64,000 nt of DNA from the NCBI RefSeq assembly GCF_003994855.1, contig NZ_CP034143.1, positions 57,224-121,223 of the forward strand, written 5' to 3'. The notes beneath the pieces were generated by a model. That model was given only the letters and a program-made list of their open reading frames with translations. It made no database searches and was not told the origin of the DNA. Position numbers and translations under genes: made by a program. Position 1 is the first letter of the stretch. Each line of letters opens with the position of its first letter. Origin of the DNA: Marinobacter sp. NP-4(2019) (GTDB lineage Bacteria > Pseudomonadota > Gammaproteobacteria > Pseudomonadales > Oleiphilaceae). Below, one piece after another: positions 42,643 through 52,030 of this stretch.

Positions 42643-44097
42643 ATGCAGATTGCTAGTCTGGCGAAGGTTGGGCTGCCCAATGTGTCAACCAGCGATACGA
42701 TTGATTCAACGTTCGCGGCCCTACAGCGGGCACAACTTGCGCGTCGCGGAAGTTTTACCTTGGAGGCTCGAATAGCGCAGCTCGACCAGCTGCGGGATTC
42801 AATTAAACGCTACGAATCAAACATCATTGCGGCTTGCGCGGCGGACTTTCGAAAACCCGCTCCAGAAGTCAAATTAACTGAACTCCTGCCGGTGCTTCAG
42901 GAAATTCGACACACTAAAAAACACTTGCGTAAATGGATGCGTCCGAAGCGAGTGGCTGCATCCGTTGGTGTTCTGGGCACGAAATCTTATGTTCGGCCAG
43001 AACCAAAGGGAGTGTGCCTGATTATTGCACCGTGGAATTATCCGCTCAATCTTGCGCTCGGACCTCTCGTCTCAGCGTTGGCTGCAGGGAACGGAGCCAT
43101 CATTAAACCCTCGGAAATGACACCACATACCTCAAAGGTGATTGCCAACATTGTCGCCGAAACCTTCCCTCCCGATCTGGTTTCCGTGATTGAGGGTGAT
43201 GCCGCGGTAGCGCAGAAACTGTTGGCCTTACCCTTCGACCACATATTCTTCACGGGCAGTCCTGCGGTAGGCAAGGTGGTCATGGAGGCTGCCGCCAAGA
43301 ACCTTTCCTCAGTGACACTGGAATTGGGGGGTAAGTCCCCGACCATTGTTGGCCCAGATGCCAACATAAAGAGGGCTGCGAGAAACATTGTCTGGGGTAA
43401 GTTTGCCAATAATGGACAGACCTGTATCGCCCCAGATCATGTTTTTGTGCACGTTAATATCGCAGATCAATTCAATGAAGCACTTAAAACGGAAATTGGG
43501 CGAGTCTATGGAAAAACACCAGAAGCCCAGAAATCGACCGCCGACTATTGCCGGATTGTAAATCGACGTCATTTCCAGCGAGTTTCAAACCTGATAGATG
43601 ATGCCAAAAACAAAGGTGCAAGAGTCTTTGAAGGCGGTGTTACAGATGCTGAAGAGAATTTTATTGCTCCGACGTTGATTTCAAATGTATCGAGCGACAT
43701 GGATATTTCACGTGAGGAGTTATTCGGCCCGATCTTACCCGTTATTGAATTCGACGATATTGATCTGGTTATCAAGAAAATCAACGATAACCCTAAACCG
43801 CTTGCGCTTTACATATTCGACAAAAACGAGGCTTTTGCCACGGATATTATCGAGCGAACGAGCTCCGGCGCTGTAGGAGTCAACCTTACAGTTGTGCATT
43901 TTCTACATCCGGGCCTGCCGTTTGGTGGAGTTAATAATTCCGGGATAGGGGCGGCACACGGTGAATACGGTTTCCGCGCTTTTTCGCATGAAAAGGCGTT
44001 GATGGAGGATAAACATTCTCTTATGCATCTTCTTTTTCCACCCTATACAGCCTGGGTCCGGCGTCTTATAGAGGCTGCTGTTCGTATTCTGGGCTGA
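42643..44097 (+). CDS. alkH: AlkH fatty aldehyde dehydrogenase
   Basis: AlkH oxidises the alkanal to the fatty acid. The 484-residue protein has the ALDH catalytic Glu in LELGGKSP and the catalytic Cys in NNGQTCIAP, plus the cofactor motif FTGSPAVGKVVM. A hydrophobic C-terminal stretch (HSLMHLLFPPYTAWVRRLIEAAV) suggests membrane association, as in class 3 ALDHs. GAGGTGATTTT precedes the start. It is 28 bases before alkJ. Confidence 0.94.
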   Translation: MQIASLAKVGLPNVSTSDTIDSTFAALQRAQLARRGSFTLEARIAQLDQLRDSIKRYESNIIAACAADFRKPAPEVKLTELLPVLQEIRHTKKHLRKWMRPKRVAASVGVLGTKSYVRPEPKGVCLIIAPWNYPLNLALGPLVSALAAGNGAIIKPSEMTPHTSKVIANIVAETFPPDLVSVIEGDAAVAQKLLALPFDHIFFTGSPAVGKVVMEAAAKNLSSVTLELGGKSPTIVGPDANIKRAARNIVWGKFANNGQTCIAPDHVFVHVNIADQFNEALKTEIGRVYGKTPEAQKSTADYCRIVNRRHFQRVSNLIDDAKNKGARVFEGGVTDAEENFIAPTLISNVSSDMDISREELFGPILPVIEFDDIDLVIKKINDNPKPLALYIFDKNEAFATDIIERTSSGAVGVNLTVVHFLHPGLPFGGVNNSGIGAAHGEYGFRAFSHEKALMEDKHSLMHLLFPPYTAWVRRLIEAAVRILG

Positions 44098-44124
44098 GTA
44101 TAATCAAATAATAAGAGAGTTATT

Positions 44125-45723
44125 ATGTACGATTACATTATTGTCGGTGCGGGATCGGCGGGCTGTGTATTGGCCAATCGGCTTACGGCGGACTCTTCAA
44201 AGCGAGTAGCGTTGCTAGAAGCGGGCCCAAAGGATAAAAATCCACTCATACATATGCCTATAGGTATAGCACTCCTTTCCAATAGTAAAAAGCTGAATTG
44301 GGCTCTTGAAACCGAACCTCAAGAACATCTGAAGGAGCGCCGCCTGTTTTGGCCTCGTGGGAAAACACTTGGCGGGTCCTCTTCTATCAACGCCATGGTC
44401 TATATCAGAGGTCACAAAGCCGATTATGACCACTGGGGTCAAGTTGCCGGGACCGACCTCTGGGGATGGGATCGCGCTTTAAAATTGTTTCGTCGACTGG
44501 AAGATAATAAACGTTTTGGCGCAGATTCTTACCATGGGGAGGGCGGTGAGCTCACCGTAAGTGAACTCAAATCAGTCAATCCGTTGAGTCGAGATTTTGT
44601 TCGAGCGGCACCTCATGTAGAGCTCCCGATAAACACGGACTTTAATGGAGAGACGCAAGAGGGATTGGGACTCTACCAGGTGACACAAAAAAATGGTCGC
44701 CGTTGGAGTTCAGCGCAGGCATTTCTGCGTGTCGCGGAGAACCGGCCTAATCTTGATGTGCTAACGGACGCGCGGGTAACCCGGGTGGTAATGGACGGTA
44801 AGCGGGCAGTCGGCGTGACACTGAACCAGGGGGGCGAATATCGCCAGCTTAGACTCAATAACGGCGGTGAAGTCATATTGTCTGGTGGTGCGGTTAATTC
44901 ACCACAACTACTTATGCTTTCGGGAATCGGTGATAGCGAAGAGCTTGGAAAACACGGGATCCCCCTTGTGCATCATCTTCCTGAGGTCGGCCAGAATCTG
45001 GTTGATCATTTGGATATTACGATCATGCACGCGGCAAACTCACGTTTGCCCATTGGCGTTGCTCCCAGTTTCCTGTTTCGGGGCGTGAGCGCATTATTCT
45101 CATATATCTTTGCGCGACGTGGATTTCTTACCAGTAATGTTGCCGAGTCCGGAGGCTTTGTTAAATCCGAGCGCTCGTGCGAACGGCCAAATGTGCAATT
45201 CCACTTTTTGCCAACTTACCTGAAGGATCATGGACGAAAAGTGATGGCCGGGTATGGGTACACCTTGCATATTTGCGATCTAATGCCCAGAAGCCGCGGT
45301 TTTATTGGTCTCAAAAGCCCTGACCCATTGGCCGACCCGTTGATTCAACCCAATTATCTCAGTAACCCCGAAGACATCAAAACAATGATCTCGGCCGTTA
45401 AATTTGGACGACGGATACTCGGGGCACCAACAATGGCTTTACATAGTAAACGAGAAATTAAGCCCGGAAACTCGGTGTCTTCGGACAGTCAGATTGCGGA
45501 CTTTATCCGGGAAAATGCAGAGACTATTTACCACCCCGTTGGCACTTGTCGTATGGGCGCGGATCCGGATTCAGTCGTTGATCCGGAATTAAAAGTCAGA
45601 GGGATTGAAGGGCTAAGAGTTGTCGATGCCTCGATAATGCCCAGTTTGGTTGCCGGTAACACCAACGCACCCACCATGATGATTGCCGAAAATGCAGCCG
45701 ACATCCTCTTGGGAAATGTTTAG
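44125..45723 (+). CDS. alkJ: AlkJ alkanol dehydrogenase (GMC family)
   Basis: AlkJ oxidises the 1-alkanol using FAD and membrane quinones. The 532-residue protein starts with the FAD motif YIIVGAGSAGCVLANRL, then has the GMC signature RGKTLGGSSSINAMVYIRG and a second signature SGGAVNSPQLLMLSGIG near 255-270. The C-terminal catalytic His lies in YHPVGTCRMG. GPo1 AlkJ is close to this length. It overlaps the long frame of alkK but not its chosen start. Confidence 0.95.
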   Translation: MYDYIIVGAGSAGCVLANRLTADSSKRVALLEAGPKDKNPLIHMPIGIALLSNSKKLNWALETEPQEHLKERRLFWPRGKTLGGSSSINAMVYIRGHKADYDHWGQVAGTDLWGWDRALKLFRRLEDNKRFGADSYHGEGGELTVSELKSVNPLSRDFVRAAPHVELPINTDFNGETQEGLGLYQVTQKNGRRWSSAQAFLRVAENRPNLDVLTDARVTRVVMDGKRAVGVTLNQGGEYRQLRLNNGGEVILSGGAVNSPQLLMLSGIGDSEELGKHGIPLVHHLPEVGQNLVDHLDITIMHAANSRLPIGVAPSFLFRGVSALFSYIFARRGFLTSNVAESGGFVKSERSCERPNVQFHFLPTYLKDHGRKVMAGYGYTLHICDLMPRSRGFIGLKSPDPLADPLIQPNYLSNPEDIKTMISAVKFGRRILGAPTMALHSKREIKPGNSVSSDSQIADFIRENAETIYHPVGTCRMGADPDSVVDPELKVRGIEGLRVVDASIMPSLVAGNTNAPTMMIAENAADILLGNV

Positions 45724-45811
45724 GTTCAAACCCGGATTATGCCTTCTACATTGGACCTTAATGACGCCAGATACTCGCGTCAACCAACTACAAAAACGAC
45801 AGGAGATAAAC

Positions 45812-47446
45812 GTGCTTGGCCAAATGATGAACATGGAGCTCACCGTGAATTCCTTGATCGACCATGCTGCTCGCTACCATGGAGACGCTGAGATTGTGTC
45901 GATAGGAACGGATGGAAATCCCAGTCGATCTGACTGGGCAACTGTTTCGGAGCGGTCGCGACAACTTGCGTCAGCGCTTCGAACGGCAGGCTATGTCCAG
46001 GGGGATCGGTGCGCGACCATTTGTTGGAATAACGTGGGGCACCTGGAATGTTACCTTGGCATCTCTGGTGGCGGGATGGTGTGTCACACCATTAACCCGC
46101 GACTGTTTCCAGAACAACTCGTTTACGTTATCAACAATGCTCAAGACAAAGTCATATTCTTTGACAAAACGTTCCTTACCATTGTTTCAAATATCCGAGA
46201 CCGACTGGAGACGGTTGAGAAATTTGTATTGATGTCCGAACCGGACGAAGAAATTGCAGCGCAATTTCCAGGCTTGTTGTTTTATGAAGAGTTTCTCCAG
46301 CGAGGAACGCCTAACGCGAATTGGCCTGAAATCGCCGAAAACCAGGCCTCAAGCCTCTGCTATACATCGGGCACCACCGGAAATCCCAAAGGGGTGCTCT
46401 ATTCACACCGCTCCACCGTTCTGCACGCGCTGGTAGCTGCTCAACCCGACGCACTGAATTTATCGGCACGGGACGTGGTGATGCCGGTTGTTCCTATGTT
46501 TCACGTAAATGCGTGGGGGGTACCCTACATTACGGCGATGGTTGGAGCCAAACTGGTGTTGCCTGGTCCTGGCCTGGATGGGCAAAGTTTGGTCAAGCTG
46601 ATCGATTCAGAAAGCGTAACGATTGCGCTGGGTGTGCCTACGATTTGGCAGGGACTTCTCTCGGCTTTGGACGAGCTTGGCTCCTCGGCACAGTCGCTTA
46701 AACGGACGGTGATAGGGGGTAGCGCTTGTCCGCCCTCAATGATGTCGGAGTTTCGTGGTAAGTATGGCGTAGAAGTTGTCCATGCATGGGGAATGACAGA
46801 AACATCACCGATCGGGACCGTCAACGCACTGCTGTCGAAACACAATACTCTTTCGGAGGAAGGAAGAAACAAAATCCGTGAAAGCCAGGGACGGCCTCCC
46901 TACGGGGTGCAGCTCAAAATTGTAGGAGAAGACGGTCATCAACTGCCCGAAGATGGCATTGCTCAGGGAAATCTCCGCATCCGTGGTCATTGGGTGGTAG
47001 CCGATTACTTCGGTGTTGAACCAAATCAGACTCTTGAGGAAGACGGTTGGTTCGAGACAGGTGATGTTGCTTCGATCAATGATGATGGATTTATGACAAT
47101 ACGTGACCGCTCAAAAGATATTATTAAATCTGGTGGTGAATGGATATCTACAGTCGAATTGGAGGGAATCGCAATGGGCCATTCTGCCATCAATGAAGCT
47201 GCCGTAGTGGCGGCCTCCCATGATAAATGGGACGAACGACCGATCCTGTTGGCAGTAAAAATACCCGACGCAAATATTACTGAGGAGGAACTTCTTGCTC
47301 ATTATCAGGGGAAAGTCGCCAAGTGGCAGATCCCGGATCGCGCGATCTTTGTGGAAGGATTGCCACGCAATGCCACTGGGAAAGTATTAAAAAACAAGCT
47401 GCGTTCTGAGTATGGGGAAGTATTAGTCAGTAAACCGGCAAGCTAG
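45812..47446 (+). CDS. alkK: AlkK medium-chain acyl-CoA synthetase
   Basis: AlkK activates the fatty acid for beta-oxidation. The 544-residue protein has the AMP-binding motif YTSGTTGNPKGVLYSH, the HAWGMTE motif and GWFETGDVASI near the end. The start chosen is GTG at 45812 with AGGAGA six bases upstream; the product begins LGQMMNMELTV, as in GPo1 AlkK. The longer frame from 45683 overlaps alkJ by 41 bases and adds unrelated sequence. Confidence 0.95.
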   Translation: MLGQMMNMELTVNSLIDHAARYHGDAEIVSIGTDGNPSRSDWATVSERSRQLASALRTAGYVQGDRCATICWNNVGHLECYLGISGGGMVCHTINPRLFPEQLVYVINNAQDKVIFFDKTFLTIVSNIRDRLETVEKFVLMSEPDEEIAAQFPGLLFYEEFLQRGTPNANWPEIAENQASSLCYTSGTTGNPKGVLYSHRSTVLHALVAAQPDALNLSARDVVMPVVPMFHVNAWGVPYITAMVGAKLVLPGPGLDGQSLVKLIDSESVTIALGVPTIWQGLLSALDELGSSAQSLKRTVIGGSACPPSMMSEFRGKYGVEVVHAWGMTETSPIGTVNALLSKHNTLSEEGRNKIRESQGRPPYGVQLKIVGEDGHQLPEDGIAQGNLRIRGHWVVADYFGVEPNQTLEEDGWFETGDVASINDDGFMTIRDRSKDIIKSGGEWISTVELEGIAMGHSAINEAAVVAASHDKWDERPILLAVKIPDANITEEELLAHYQGKVAKWQIPDRAIFVEGLPRNATGKVLKNKLRSEYGEVLVSKPAS

Positions 47447-47531
47447 CATCAATGAGTGACATTTGTGTTACGAAAAATTGCAGTTTTACCTAAAGCCAAT
47501 TTGTTTTAATACCAAAAAGGATAATAAAAAA

Positions 47532-48203
47532 ATGAAACCTAAAATAATTAGTAAAGTCTCGTTAGTGGCGTTCCTTTTACTTTCACTTGCTGCGAGCCTG
47601 GCCAACGCTCAATCTGAGCCGGTTTACAGTAGAGGCGACTGGGTGGTTGGGCTGAATGCCACTAGAGTTCTAACCGATGAAGATTTGCGATCAGCCTCTG
47701 CGGGGGGTGCCCCCGTTCCAAATTCCAACCTGTCTATTAACAACGATACGACCATATCATTCGACGTGTCGTATTTTCTGAGTAATCAGCTGGCATTCAA
47801 CATTTTTGGCGGCATTCCCGCTAGTGCGGACCTCCAGGGCGAAGAGTCTCTCTCCGGTCTTTTTCTTGGTCAAACAGATTATGGTCCGGTAATTCTTTCG
47901 CTTCAGTATCATGTCTTGACGGGTAGCAACTTCTCTCCGTACTTTGGAGCGGGTGTAGGACGGATTCTCTTTTTAGATGAAAAGGATCGCGCACTAACCG
48001 ACTTCGACGTCGAAGATACATGGGCCCCTGCGGTTCAGGCTGGTTTTCGCTGGAAGATACACAATAACTGGTCGGCAAATTTTGACGTTAGATATGCACC
48101 CTTCAAGGCGGATATCACCGGTAACCTGGGCCCGGCCCCTGTTCAGGCAGAAGTGGAAGTGGACCCCACTATCGTGAGCATCGGAGTCGCATATCGCTTT
48201 TAA
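47532..48203 (+). CDS. alkL: AlkL outer-membrane alkane porin (OmpW family)
   Basis: AlkL lets alkanes cross the outer membrane. After a signal peptide (to SLANAQ) the 223-residue protein has OmpW features: W-V-V-G-L-N, alternating amphipathic strands, YFLSNQLAFNIFGGIP, PYFGAGVGRILF and the C-terminal aromatic F. The start at 47532 is taken from the signal peptide. It is the last gene of the alk operon; a hairpin lies about 87 bases after the stop. Confidence 0.93.
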   Translation: MKPKIISKVSLVAFLLLSLAASLANAQSEPVYSRGDWVVGLNATRVLTDEDLRSASAGGAPVPNSNLSINNDTTISFDVSYFLSNQLAFNIFGGIPASADLQGEESLSGLFLGQTDYGPVILSLQYHVLTGSNFSPYFGAGVGRILFLDEKDRALTDFDVEDTWAPAVQAGFRWKIHNNWSANFDVRYAPFKADITGNLGPAPVQAEVEVDPTIVSIGVAYRF

Positions 48204-48289
48204 ATGCCAAGTATACCAACCGTCTGCATTTGCTGGTCGCTTTCAGCAACCTGCTGATTGATAAAAAACCTGCAGCGTAAGACCAATGC

Positions 48290-48322
48290 GCCCCTTTTCC
48301 GCCAAGATTGCGGAAAAGGGGC
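48290..48322 (+). terminator. Perfect 13-bp hairpin after alkL
   Basis: GCCCCTTTTCCGC at 48290-48302 pairs exactly with GCGGAAAAGGGGC at 48310-48322 across seven bases. It is followed by AAAAA rather than a U-tract on the plus strand, so it may end transcription with less certainty or act as a 3' stabiliser. Confidence 0.65.
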
Positions 48323-48376
48323 AAAAACCAGCGGTTATTCAGATCTTCCTTAGGTATATAGCCCCAGCCTTATACA

Positions 48377-48778
48377 TCATTTAAAGGTCTCGTATCGTTT
48401 AGTCGAGTAGTATATAGCCATCAGGACCGGCACGTCCTTACTATAGAAAACCTTTTCAGTAGTCCCGCAAGTTTCATTTAATCGAGCAAGTGTCTTAACA
48501 TTAATACCGCTCGTAACTATCGGTTCTTGATGTCCACCATCAATAAGCCGGAATCTTACTGTGTTTGATTTACACACCGCTTGAAGCTTGCAGTCTGAAA
48601 AGCCCTGTCTTGGCTGCCACCACCCATCCGCATGAAAAAGCATATGCTCAGATGAACCAAAACAAGAGGTCGACACCGAATGGGCGATGTTGCTTATGAA
48701 GGATTGAGTGATCGGAACCTCTACCCATAATGGCCGATAGAGACTTCGCTTTATCTTTGTGGATAAAATCAAGTTCAT
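48377..48778 (-). CDS. Hypothetical protein of 133 residues
   Basis: An open frame converging on alkL. The protein has several Trp and Cys and no recognised family; a short stretch FHADGWWQPRQGFSDCKLQ looks like structured protein. The start is ATG at 48778 with no clear ribosome site. It may be a gene remnant between the two alkane modules. Function unknown. Confidence 0.4.
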   Translation of the reverse strand: MNLILSTKIKRSLYRPLWVEVPITQSFISNIAHSVSTSCFGSSEHMLFHADGWWQPRQGFSDCKLQAVCKSNTVRFRLIDGGHQEPIVTSGINVKTLARLNETCGTTEKVFYSKDVPVLMAIYYSTKRYETFK

Positions 48779-49035
48779 ATTTTCGTCGGTAATTGCAAGG
48801 TGAGGTTATTAGTGGGATATATAGAGAATTATTTCACCGCTATGGTGCTCTCGGTTTACCAGAGCAACAGTAATGTGTCTGGCTACGGGAAATTCCGCCG
48901 GTTGTGGCTCACGCATTCTTTGCGCTCACTGAAAGCTGTCGGTCGTAGGATATGATATCCATAGGCCGTATGAGTTGTGCATTGCTTTCGCAATTTTGGG
49001 CAAACTAAGGGCACAGCTCTACTCGGTCGTCAATT
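48779..49035. other. Spacer between alkane modules
   Basis: No gene or strong repeat recognised. AT content drops towards the CYP153 cluster, whose genes are visibly richer in G and C. Confidence 0.3.
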
Positions 49036-50286
49036 TCAATTTATGGACTGACCGCTCACCAAGGACTTCAGTTCAATATCCGGATCCTTCAACATTTCAG
49101 GATTGACCTGCCTGCGTTGTTGAACGAGGGTCTTGCCGACCATAAAAGCGATGGGCAGGTTAACCGCATCAACAGCAATGACACAGCCGTCGCGGAGATA
49201 AAACACCGCAAATCCCTTGTCTTCCGGGCTTCCGCGCAGCACACGCTGATCATGATATTGCGACAACCCCACCATCTGCAGACGCACGTCATACTGGTTC
49301 GACCAGAACCATGGAGCGCTATTATAGGGTTTCTTCTCGCCCATCAGGGTTGCCGCCACTGTCCGGGCCTGATCAACCGCGTTGGCGACAGATTCAAGGC
49401 GCTGCATCTTCTCGAAGAAAAGATTCCGGTGGCGGGTACAGTCGCCGATCGCCAGGATGGCTGGATCTTCTGTGCGGGTAAACTCGTCAACAATAATGCC
49501 GTCATCACAGGGCAGGCCGGCGGCCTCAGCCAGGGCGGTTTCTGGCGCCACACCCACTGAAACGAGCACTATGTCGGCCGGTACAGTGCCGCCGCTCGCC
49601 AATGTCACGCCAGCCACATGCCCCTGATCGCTAGCTTCGAAACCGGTTACCGCCGTGTTCAGGCGTAGATCCACGCCAGCGTTACTGTGTTTGGTGTAAA
49701 AAAACTCCGACATTTCCGGGCCTGTTACACGCTGCATAAGACGCTCGGCCGCTTCCAGTACCGTGACATCAACGCCTTTTTTGGTAGCGCTGGATGCCAC
49801 TTCAAGGCCAATGTAACCACCACCCACGATGACCAAGCGTTTCCCCGGAACCAGTTGTTCACGCAGGGCATCCGAGTCAGCTATGTCATGTAGGTAATGA
49901 ATGCCCTTCAAGTCAGCCCCGGGTGCGTTCAGGCGTCGAACGTGTGACCCCGTGGCCAGGACCAGTCGATCGTATTTCAATGTGCTCTGGTCCGACAAAC
50001 TGATGGTCTTGTTGTCCCGATCAATTTGTTCGGCACGTACACCGAGCCGCAACTGATGGCCGGCGTTCTCGTACACCGAGCGCGGCTTGAGGTACAGCGA
50101 CTCCTGATCCACCTCGCCTGCCAGGTAGTTCTTGGACAGGGGCGGCCGCTGATAGGGTGGATGTGGCTCTTCGCCCACCAGGACCACTTCATGTTGATAT
50201 TTCTTTTGCAGCAAGGTTGTCAGGAGCGCACCTGCTGCGTGCCCGCCGCCAACGATGACTGTCGTCTCTTTCTGTTGGTTTGCCAT
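49036..50286 (-). CDS. Ferredoxin reductase of the CYP153 system
   Basis: The FAD/NAD-dependent reductase would reduce the 2Fe-2S ferredoxin that serves the P450. The 416-residue protein has VIVGGGHAAGALLTTLL at about 9-25, a second VIVGGGYIGLEVASS near 150-164 and the FAD motif AILAIGDCTRH. It belongs to the same fold family as AlkT. The start at 50286 gives a protein beginning just before the first Rossmann motif; the longer frame adds a region overlapping the GMC dehydrogenase terminus. It is the last gene of the minus-strand operon. Confidence 0.88.
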   Translation of the reverse strand: MANQQKETTVIVGGGHAAGALLTTLLQKKYQHEVVLVGEEPHPPYQRPPLSKNYLAGEVDQESLYLKPRSVYENAGHQLRLGVRAEQIDRDNKTISLSDQSTLKYDRLVLATGSHVRRLNAPGADLKGIHYLHDIADSDALREQLVPGKRLVIVGGGYIGLEVASSATKKGVDVTVLEAAERLMQRVTGPEMSEFFYTKHSNAGVDLRLNTAVTGFEASDQGHVAGVTLASGGTVPADIVLVSVGVAPETALAEAAGLPCDDGIIVDEFTRTEDPAILAIGDCTRHRNLFFEKMQRLESVANAVDQARTVAATLMGEKKPYNSAPWFWSNQYDVRLQMVGLSQYHDQRVLRGSPEDKGFAVFYLRDGCVIAVDAVNLPIAFMVGKTLVQQRRQVNPEMLKDPDIELKSLVSGQSIN

Positions 50287-50374
50287 AGCCTGTCTCTTTC
50301 TACTGTTCTTTGGAATCAGATTGATCAGAAGTCCAGATGCCAACTGAGCCCTGTGACGCCCGCGCGCGCGGAGC

Positions 50375-52030
50375 TCAGCCGACCATCTCCCCGGCATCCT
50401 CAAGTATCATCGCGGCACCTTTCTCGCCGATCATGGTTGCCGGCTGATTGGTGTTTCCGCCGACCAGCGTCGGCATGATGGAGGCATCGACCACCCGCAG
50501 GCATTGCAGGCCATGCACGCGCAGGCGCGGATCGACCACCGCCATCGGATCAACACCCATCTTGCAGGTGCCAACCGGGTGGTACGCTGATTCACCGCTG
50601 CGCCGTACCCATGCGGCGAGATCGTCGTCATTCTGCAGCGCCGGCCCGGGCAAGACCTCAACCTCGTGGTGCGGGGCAAACGCCGCCTGCGCCAGGATCT
50701 TGCGCACCAGGTGGACACCGCGCACCAGTCGCTCGACATCGGCGGACTCGGCCATGTAGTTGGGGTCGATCAGCGGCGCGGCAAACGGGTCGGCACTGTG
50801 CAGACCGACGCGCCCGCGCGACGACGGCCTGAGCCCGTAGATCATCACCGCGTAGCCATAACCGCTCATCGCGGTCTTCAGGTCTCGCCCGTGATCGTCG
50901 TACAGCATTGGCGCGAAGTGCAGCTGCAGGTCGGGTACCGGCTCCTCGGGCCGGGAGCGGATGAACCCGCCGGCCTCGGCGCCGTTGCTCGACAGCACGC
51001 CCCGCCGGCCGCTCAGATACGTCAGAGCGCCCCACAGCCCCTTGAGCCAGTAACTCGGATGCATCGAGATGCTTTGGCGGCTGCGGGCGCTGACGCGCAC
51101 GAACACGTCGATATGATCCTGAAGATTCTGCCCGACGCCCCCCAACGCATGGCGCAGTTCTATGCCATGCCGGGACAGTTCCTCCCGCGGACCGATCCCG
51201 GACAGCATCAGCAGTTGCGGCGAGTTGAACGCGCCGCCGCAGAGCACAACTTCGCGCCCGGCACGGACCTGCGTCAGCCCCTTTGTATCGCGGTATTCGA
51301 CACCGGTGGCGCGGGTGTCTTCGAGTAGCACCCGGGTGACATACGCGCCGCTGCAAACCGTCAGGTTGGAACGCGCCGTGGCGGGTTCGAGATAGGCCCG
51401 CGCGTTGCTACAGCGTGTGCCGTCTTTCTGGTAGGCGTAGTAGAAGCCCACGCCCTCCTGCTCACTGCCGTTGAAATCTGTATTGAGCCGGTACTTTGCC
51501 TGGGTCGCCGCCTCGACAAACGCCGTGCTCAGCGGATTGGTATAGCGGCGCTCGGCAACGTTCAGCGGACCACCCTGACCATGAAATTCTGCCTCATTCG
51601 GCGTAAGTTTGGGCTCGAAATGTTCCGATCGGCGGAAGTAGGGCAACACCTCGGCGTATGACCACCCTTTGCACCCCAGCCGTGCCCACTCGTCGTAGTC
51701 CCGGGCATGCCCGCGAATATAGACCTGCGCGTTCATGCCGCTGGAACCGCCAAGCATCTTGCCCCGCGGCTGAAAAAGCGCCCGGTCGTGCATGTGACGC
51801 TGCGGTTCGGTATTGAACTGCCAGTTGTAGCGGCGGCTGAACATTAGCTGCAGGAAACCCAGCGGCATGTTCACGAAAGGGTTGCGGCGGCTCTCCGGAC
51901 CGGCTTCAAGCAGCAGCACAGAATGGCGACCGCTCTCCGACAGGCGGCTGGCGACAGCACATCCGGCCGAGCCCGCGCCAACCACGACATAGTCAAATTG
52001 TTCGGTCGTCATCCTGGTTAGCCTGTTCAT
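50375..52030 (-). CDS. GMC-family alcohol dehydrogenase of the CYP153 operon
   Basis: This FAD enzyme would oxidise the 1-alkanol made by CYP153. The 551-residue protein has YVVVGAGSAGCAVASRL near the N-terminus, PRGKMLGGSSGMNAQVYIRG and GAFNSPQLLMLSGIGP signatures, and YHPVGTCKMG. It is a separate, G+C-rich paralogue of AlkJ. The ATG at 52030 overlaps the P450 stop as TAATG, supporting coupled translation; a second start at 52012 is possible and lies six codons on. Confidence 0.92.
   Translation of the reverse strand: MNRLTRMTTEQFDYVVVGAGSAGCAVASRLSESGRHSVLLLEAGPESRRNPFVNMPLGFLQLMFSRRYNWQFNTEPQRHMHDRALFQPRGKMLGGSSGMNAQVYIRGHARDYDEWARLGCKGWSYAEVLPYFRRSEHFEPKLTPNEAEFHGQGGPLNVAERRYTNPLSTAFVEAATQAKYRLNTDFNGSEQEGVGFYYAYQKDGTRCSNARAYLEPATARSNLTVCSGAYVTRVLLEDTRATGVEYRDTKGLTQVRAGREVVLCGGAFNSPQLLMLSGIGPREELSRHGIELRHALGGVGQNLQDHIDVFVRVSARSRQSISMHPSYWLKGLWGALTYLSGRRGVLSSNGAEAGGFIRSRPEEPVPDLQLHFAPMLYDDHGRDLKTAMSGYGYAVMIYGLRPSSRGRVGLHSADPFAAPLIDPNYMAESADVERLVRGVHLVRKILAQAAFAPHHEVEVLPGPALQNDDDLAAWVRRSGESAYHPVGTCKMGVDPMAVVDPRLRVHGLQCLRVVDASIMPTLVGGNTNQPATMIGEKGAAMILEDAGEMVG

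Noticed and set aside
50658..51356. Long open frames on both strands inside the GMC dehydrogenase of the CYP153 operon
   Set aside because: They follow from the high G+C of this gene; sequences are Arg/Ala-rich and have no family motifs.
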